Assembly (NCBI GenBank): GCA_937995505.1
Contig: CALKJV010000166.1
Span: 1 to 9,306 of the forward strand
From: an uncultured Bacteroidia bacterium
GTDB lineage: Bacteria; Bacteroidota; Bacteroidia; SpSt-205
Length of the DNA: 9,306 bases
Direction: 5' to 3'
In this document: piece after piece, positions 6,833 through 9,306 of the stretch
How the letters are laid out: each line of letters begins with the position of its first letter
Position numbering within the stretch: the first letter of the stretch is position 1
Made by a program: the position numbers and the translations under genes
The notes under the pieces: model-generated
Told to the model about the DNA's origin: nothing
Databases searched by the model: none
The model's input: the letters and a program-made list of their open reading frames with translations, nothing else

Positions 6833-8145
6833 TGCTGAGTGCAATCCTCCTCTGGTGGGTGAGCCTACCCCCTGTGCCAGAGAGCATGGTCTTTTGTGGG
6901 ATGCAGACTCGCATAGAGCCCGACGCCCGAAAAGCCCTCCAAGCCTACATAGAGAAGCTCTATGAACACCCCCCCACCTTAGAAGCGCTGGTCGCCCGAG
7001 CCGAAACCCTCCTCCCCTACATAGAAGAAGCCCTGAGCTACATCGGCGTACCCGAAGACCTCAAATACCTCGCTATCCAAGAGAGCCGATTAAACCCCTA
7101 TGCAGTCTCTCGCTCAGGCGCAGTCGGCTATTGGCAGTTTAAGGACTATTCTGCCCGAGAAGTAGGCCTCATCATCAATGATACCGTAGATGAACGGCGC
7201 CACCTTTTCCGTTCCAGCGCTGGGGCCGCGCTCTACCTTCTCAAGCAATACAACCGCCACCGAAACTGGCTTTTCGCCATTATCGCCTACTACGAAGGAG
7301 GAACTGGGGCCATCCCCTATATTGACACGACCTTTGTAGGCAAAAACGAAGTATGCATTCGCTCCACGACCCACTGGTATGCCCTGCGAGCGATCGCGCA
7401 TAAGCTGGTTTTTGAGGGACTTATCAAGCGTAAAATCCATGCACTGCAGCCGCTGCCATACGCGGGACCTGCGCAACCGGTATGGGTTATCGCGCAAAAT
7501 CACGGGCTAAATCCAGATGAGTTTCTCGCTCTGAATCCGTGGCTTCTAAAGGGTGTATTGCCCGCCGGGCGCCCCTGTACTTATTATGTGCCGCTCCCTG
7601 AACCCGAACCTACTCTACCCCAGGAGCCTCTCAAGGCCCTCTTTCTGCCTAGCGCCTTAGCTATGGCTGTGCCTTCGGTGCCAGCGGGCTTTAGCTACAT
7701 AGAAGCCAAAGAAGAAAAAGGCGCAGCGCCCTCGGAAGCCCTACCATCGCCTCCTGTAGCCCCTGTGTCAAGCCGACAGCCTGTCTCTAAGCCTTTGCCT
7801 CCAGCCGCAGTAGCGGTACTGCCCCTCCTCAAAGAACCTCTCTTGCACCAGGAGTGGGAATATCCTCCGCCTGCTGCTCTAAGCCGATCTCAGGCTCGCT
7901 GGAATCCCTTTTATACGCCAGGAGGACCAGTCTTGATAGTTCCCCCTCGTAAAGCCCGCATCCATATCGTCCAGCGCGGCGAAACCCCCACCGAAATCGC
8001 AGCGCATTACCACGTGCCCTTAGAGCGACTCCTGGCTTACAATCGCCTCCCTAAGGCCGATACCAGCCTACCTGTGGGCCTGCGCGTGCACTTGCGAGAA
8101 GCCCGCCCCTACGACGAAAGGCCTATTCAATATCGGTGGCCCTAA
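6832..8145 (+). CDS. MltD-like lytic transglycosylase with LysM domain
   Basis: This 437-residue protein should cleave peptidoglycan glycan strands to 1,6-anhydro-muropeptides in the periplasm. The SLT domain spans about 58-200: QESRLNPYAVS (83-93, with Glu84 the likely catalytic acid), GAVGYWQF (96-103, usually GAxGLWQF) and AYYEGGTG (152-159, where the family usually has AYN-x-G). Residues 217-255 look like a degenerate LysM, and a Pro-rich linker (about 255-375) leads to a clearer C-terminal LysM at 377-421 (HIVQRGETPTEIAAHYHVP, LLAYNRL, LPVGLRVHL). The N terminus is hydrophobic (LSAILLWWVSL) but lacks basic residues, so the signal peptide is weak. The start ATG overlaps the recQ stop by one base, and the end overlaps birA by 10 nt. 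It is a MltD-type architecture, but assignment to mltD itself is not certain. Confidence 0.88.
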   Translation: MLSAILLWWVSLPPVPESMVFCGMQTRIEPDARKALQAYIEKLYEHPPTLEALVARAETLLPYIEEALSYIGVPEDLKYLAIQESRLNPYAVSRSGAVGYWQFKDYSAREVGLIINDTVDERRHLFRSSAGAALYLLKQYNRHRNWLFAIIAYYEGGTGAIPYIDTTFVGKNEVCIRSTTHWYALRAIAHKLVFEGLIKRKIHALQPLPYAGPAQPVWVIAQNHGLNPDEFLALNPWLLKGVLPAGRPCTYYVPLPEPEPTLPQEPLKALFLPSALAMAVPSVPAGFSYIEAKEEKGAAPSEALPSPPVAPVSSRQPVSKPLPPAAVAVLPLLKEPLLHQEWEYPPPAALSRSQARWNPFYTPGGPVLIVPPRKARIHIVQRGETPTEIAAHYHVPLERLLAYNRLPKADTSLPVGLRVHLREARPYDERPIQYRWP

Positions 8146-8852
8146 ACTTTCGCAGGCACTTTTTTGAGGTACTGCCTTCTACGCAAAGCTACCTGAAAGC
8201 GTGGGCGCTCCAAGAGCCGCTCCCCGAAGGCACCTTAGTGTGGGCCCGGCACCAGACCGCCGGTTATGGCCGAAAAGGGAGCCCCTGGTATAGCACCCCC
8301 GGCGAAAGCCTGACCTTCAGCTTTCTCGTACGACCCGAGCGAGGCATAACCAGCCTCACCGCCCAAACCGCCTTAGCGTTATACGAAACCGTAGCGCCTT
8401 TTTGCCGAGAAACCCTCTATCTCAAATGGCCAAATGACCTCTGGAGCCCACAAGGGAAGCTTGCCGGCCTTCTCGTTGAAGCTCTCTGGAAAGGTACACA
8501 CCTCCAGCATGCTTGCATTGGCGTGGGTCTCAATGTGTACCAACCCTACTTTCCGCCCGACCTGCGGGCAGCCAGCTTAGCCCAAGTAGGGCAGCCGCCC
8601 GACCATTTAGAAGTACTTCTAGCGGAGTTTGAGCGGGCCTTTACCCGGTGGTATACAGCGCCTACCCCCGCCGTGCGTATGGCTTTCTTAGAGCGGCTCC
8701 AACGAAAAGGTCAATTCCATACCCCCGACGGCCCCGTAGAAGCTACCCTCTTAGACTGGGAGCCTGAAGGGTGGCTCTGGTTAGAGACCCCCCAAGGCCC
8801 TACCCGTTACCTCGCCGCCGCCGTCCAAATGCTATGGCCTTACTCGCCTTAG
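8136..8852 (+). CDS. birA: Biotin--[acetyl-CoA-carboxylase] ligase, monofunctional
   Basis: This 238-residue enzyme adenylates biotin and transfers it to the biotin carboxyl carrier protein of acetyl-CoA carboxylase. Landmarks are STQSYL (15-20), TAGYGRKGSPWYS (41-53), KWPNDLW (97-103), GKLAGLLVE (107-115) with Lys108 as the expected active-site lysine, and IGVGLNV (128-134). A small C-terminal beta domain follows. The N-terminal DNA-binding wing of E. coli BirA (321 residues) is missing, so this is a class I ligase without repressor function. The biotin-loop glycine motif reads GYG where GRG is typical; the following Arg46 is kept. GTG 8136 is the start because the frame has no nearby ATG and the alignment begins just after it. 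It overlaps the preceding gene by 10 nt and coaX by 19 nt. birA next to coaX is a known pairing (for example birA-baf in Bordetella). Confidence 0.93.
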   Translation: MALNFRRHFFEVLPSTQSYLKAWALQEPLPEGTLVWARHQTAGYGRKGSPWYSTPGESLTFSFLVRPERGITSLTAQTALALYETVAPFCRETLYLKWPNDLWSPQGKLAGLLVEALWKGTHLQHACIGVGLNVYQPYFPPDLRAASLAQVGQPPDHLEVLLAEFERAFTRWYTAPTPAVRMAFLERLQRKGQFHTPDGPVEATLLDWEPEGWLWLETPQGPTRYLAAAVQMLWPYSP

Positions 8853-9306
8853 ATATCGGCAATAGTCGCATCAAAGCCGCTTTTTTCACCGATACCGGAG
8901 AAGCCCAGCCGGTAGCGCTACGCCGCCCCCAAGACCTAACCCGCTGGACACACGCCCCCATAGCGTACATAGACACTCGGATGGATGGCCGTTGGCGAGC
9001 CTATTTGCAGGAACTGGGAGCCTTAGAGCTTGTAACAGAGCTTGGAGTGCCCTTTCCTACACAATACAGCGCTCGCTTAGGACCAGACCGAGCTGCGCAG
9101 CTCGTAGCGGCCTGGCAGGCTAAGCGTTTCCCAGCAGTAGTGCTCAGCCTCGGTACGGCGTATACGCTGGATTATTTAGATGGGGAAGGGCTCCATGTAG
9201 GCGGCGTCATTGGCGCGGGGCTATCGCTTCGGCTCAGGGCATTAGCGCACTTCACCGGGCGGCTCCCTCGGATAAAGCCTGCACCAGTAAGCCCGCTACT
9301 GGGCAC
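8834..9306 (+). CDS. coaX: Type III pantothenate kinase, N-terminal part (runs off right edge)
   Basis: The first 157 codons are present; the family is about 240-260 residues. The enzyme phosphorylates pantothenate, the first step of CoA synthesis. Visible motifs are DIGNSRIK (7-14, ATP phosphate-binding loop), YSARLGPDRAAQLVAAW (78-94, matching the family's LGxDR), SLGTAYTLD (105-113), and HVGGVIGAG (121-129) with TGRLP (141-145). Where characterised enzymes have Asp in the D-x-GTA motif, this one has Ser105 (codon AGC, two changes from any Asp codon), and the usual PG of GGxIxPG is AG. The reading frame is otherwise clean. The ATG lies 19 nt inside birA, so translation is probably coupled. 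The family call is firm; normal activity is less sure because of the substitution. Confidence 0.85.
   Translation, partial: MALLALDIGNSRIKAAFFTDTGEAQPVALRRPQDLTRWTHAPIAYIDTRMDGRWRAYLQELGALELVTELGVPFPTQYSARLGPDRAAQLVAAWQAKRFPAVVLSLGTAYTLDYLDGEGLHVGGVIGAGLSLRLRALAHFTGRLPRIKPAPVSPLLG

Noticed and set aside
6889..6900. Possible lipobox (MVFCG) near the N terminus of the lytic transglycosylase
   Set aside because: The residue before Cys is Phe rather than Gly, Ala or Ser, so it does not fit signal peptidase II cleavage.
1..9306. Search for mobile elements, CRISPR arrays, tRNAs or defence-system genes
   Set aside because: No tandem repeats, transposase or integrase motifs, tRNA-like cloverleafs or defence domains were seen. 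All long frames are housekeeping or envelope genes.

Overview
This window looks like ordinary chromosome from a member of the Bacteroidota. Four things point that way: a secreted protein with a type IX secretion (T9SS) C-terminal sorting domain, a DUF5686 outer-membrane-type protein, a RecQ with the long C-terminal extension common in this phylum, and several copies of the phylum's -7 promoter box TAnnTTTG in the intergenic gaps. By eye the base composition is moderately GC-rich for the phylum. I see no tRNA, rRNA, CRISPR array, transposase, integrase or attachment site, and almost all of the sequence is coding.

Layout, left to right. Bases 1-1659 (minus strand) hold the first 553 codons of a CarboxypepD_reg-like + DUF5686 protein that runs off the left edge. 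A 71-bp divergent gap (1660-1730) carries a candidate promoter for each side. Bases 1731-2522 (plus) encode a 263-residue secreted protein with one CxxCH motif, a choice-of-anchor V (Reeler-like) domain and a T9SS sorting domain. A hairpin at 2561-2588 lies in the convergent gap that follows. Bases 2595-4615 (minus) are a two-gene operon, kdsD (arabinose-5-phosphate isomerase) then manC (mannose-1-phosphate guanylyltransferase), joined by an ATGA overlap. Both make activated-sugar precursors for surface polysaccharide.

The 48-bp gap 4616-4663 contains two perfect TAnnTTTG boxes, one per strand, which together form a 17-bp near-palindrome. From there a rightward chain of four genes begins, each overlapping the next: recQ (4664-6832), a MltD-like lytic transglycosylase with LysM (6832-8145), birA (biotin protein ligase, 8136-8852) and coaX (type III pantothenate kinase, 8834 to the right edge). 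The chain links DNA repair, wall turnover and the biotin and CoA cofactors. These are housekeeping functions, probably co-transcribed and translationally coupled rather than one pathway.

I found no convincing new biological system. The items most worth a second look are the interlocked divergent promoters at 4630-4646, the apparent loss of the conserved acidic residue in the GTA motif of the pantothenate kinase, the almost leaderless divergent promoters at 1660-1730, and the CxxCH-bearing T9SS cargo protein.
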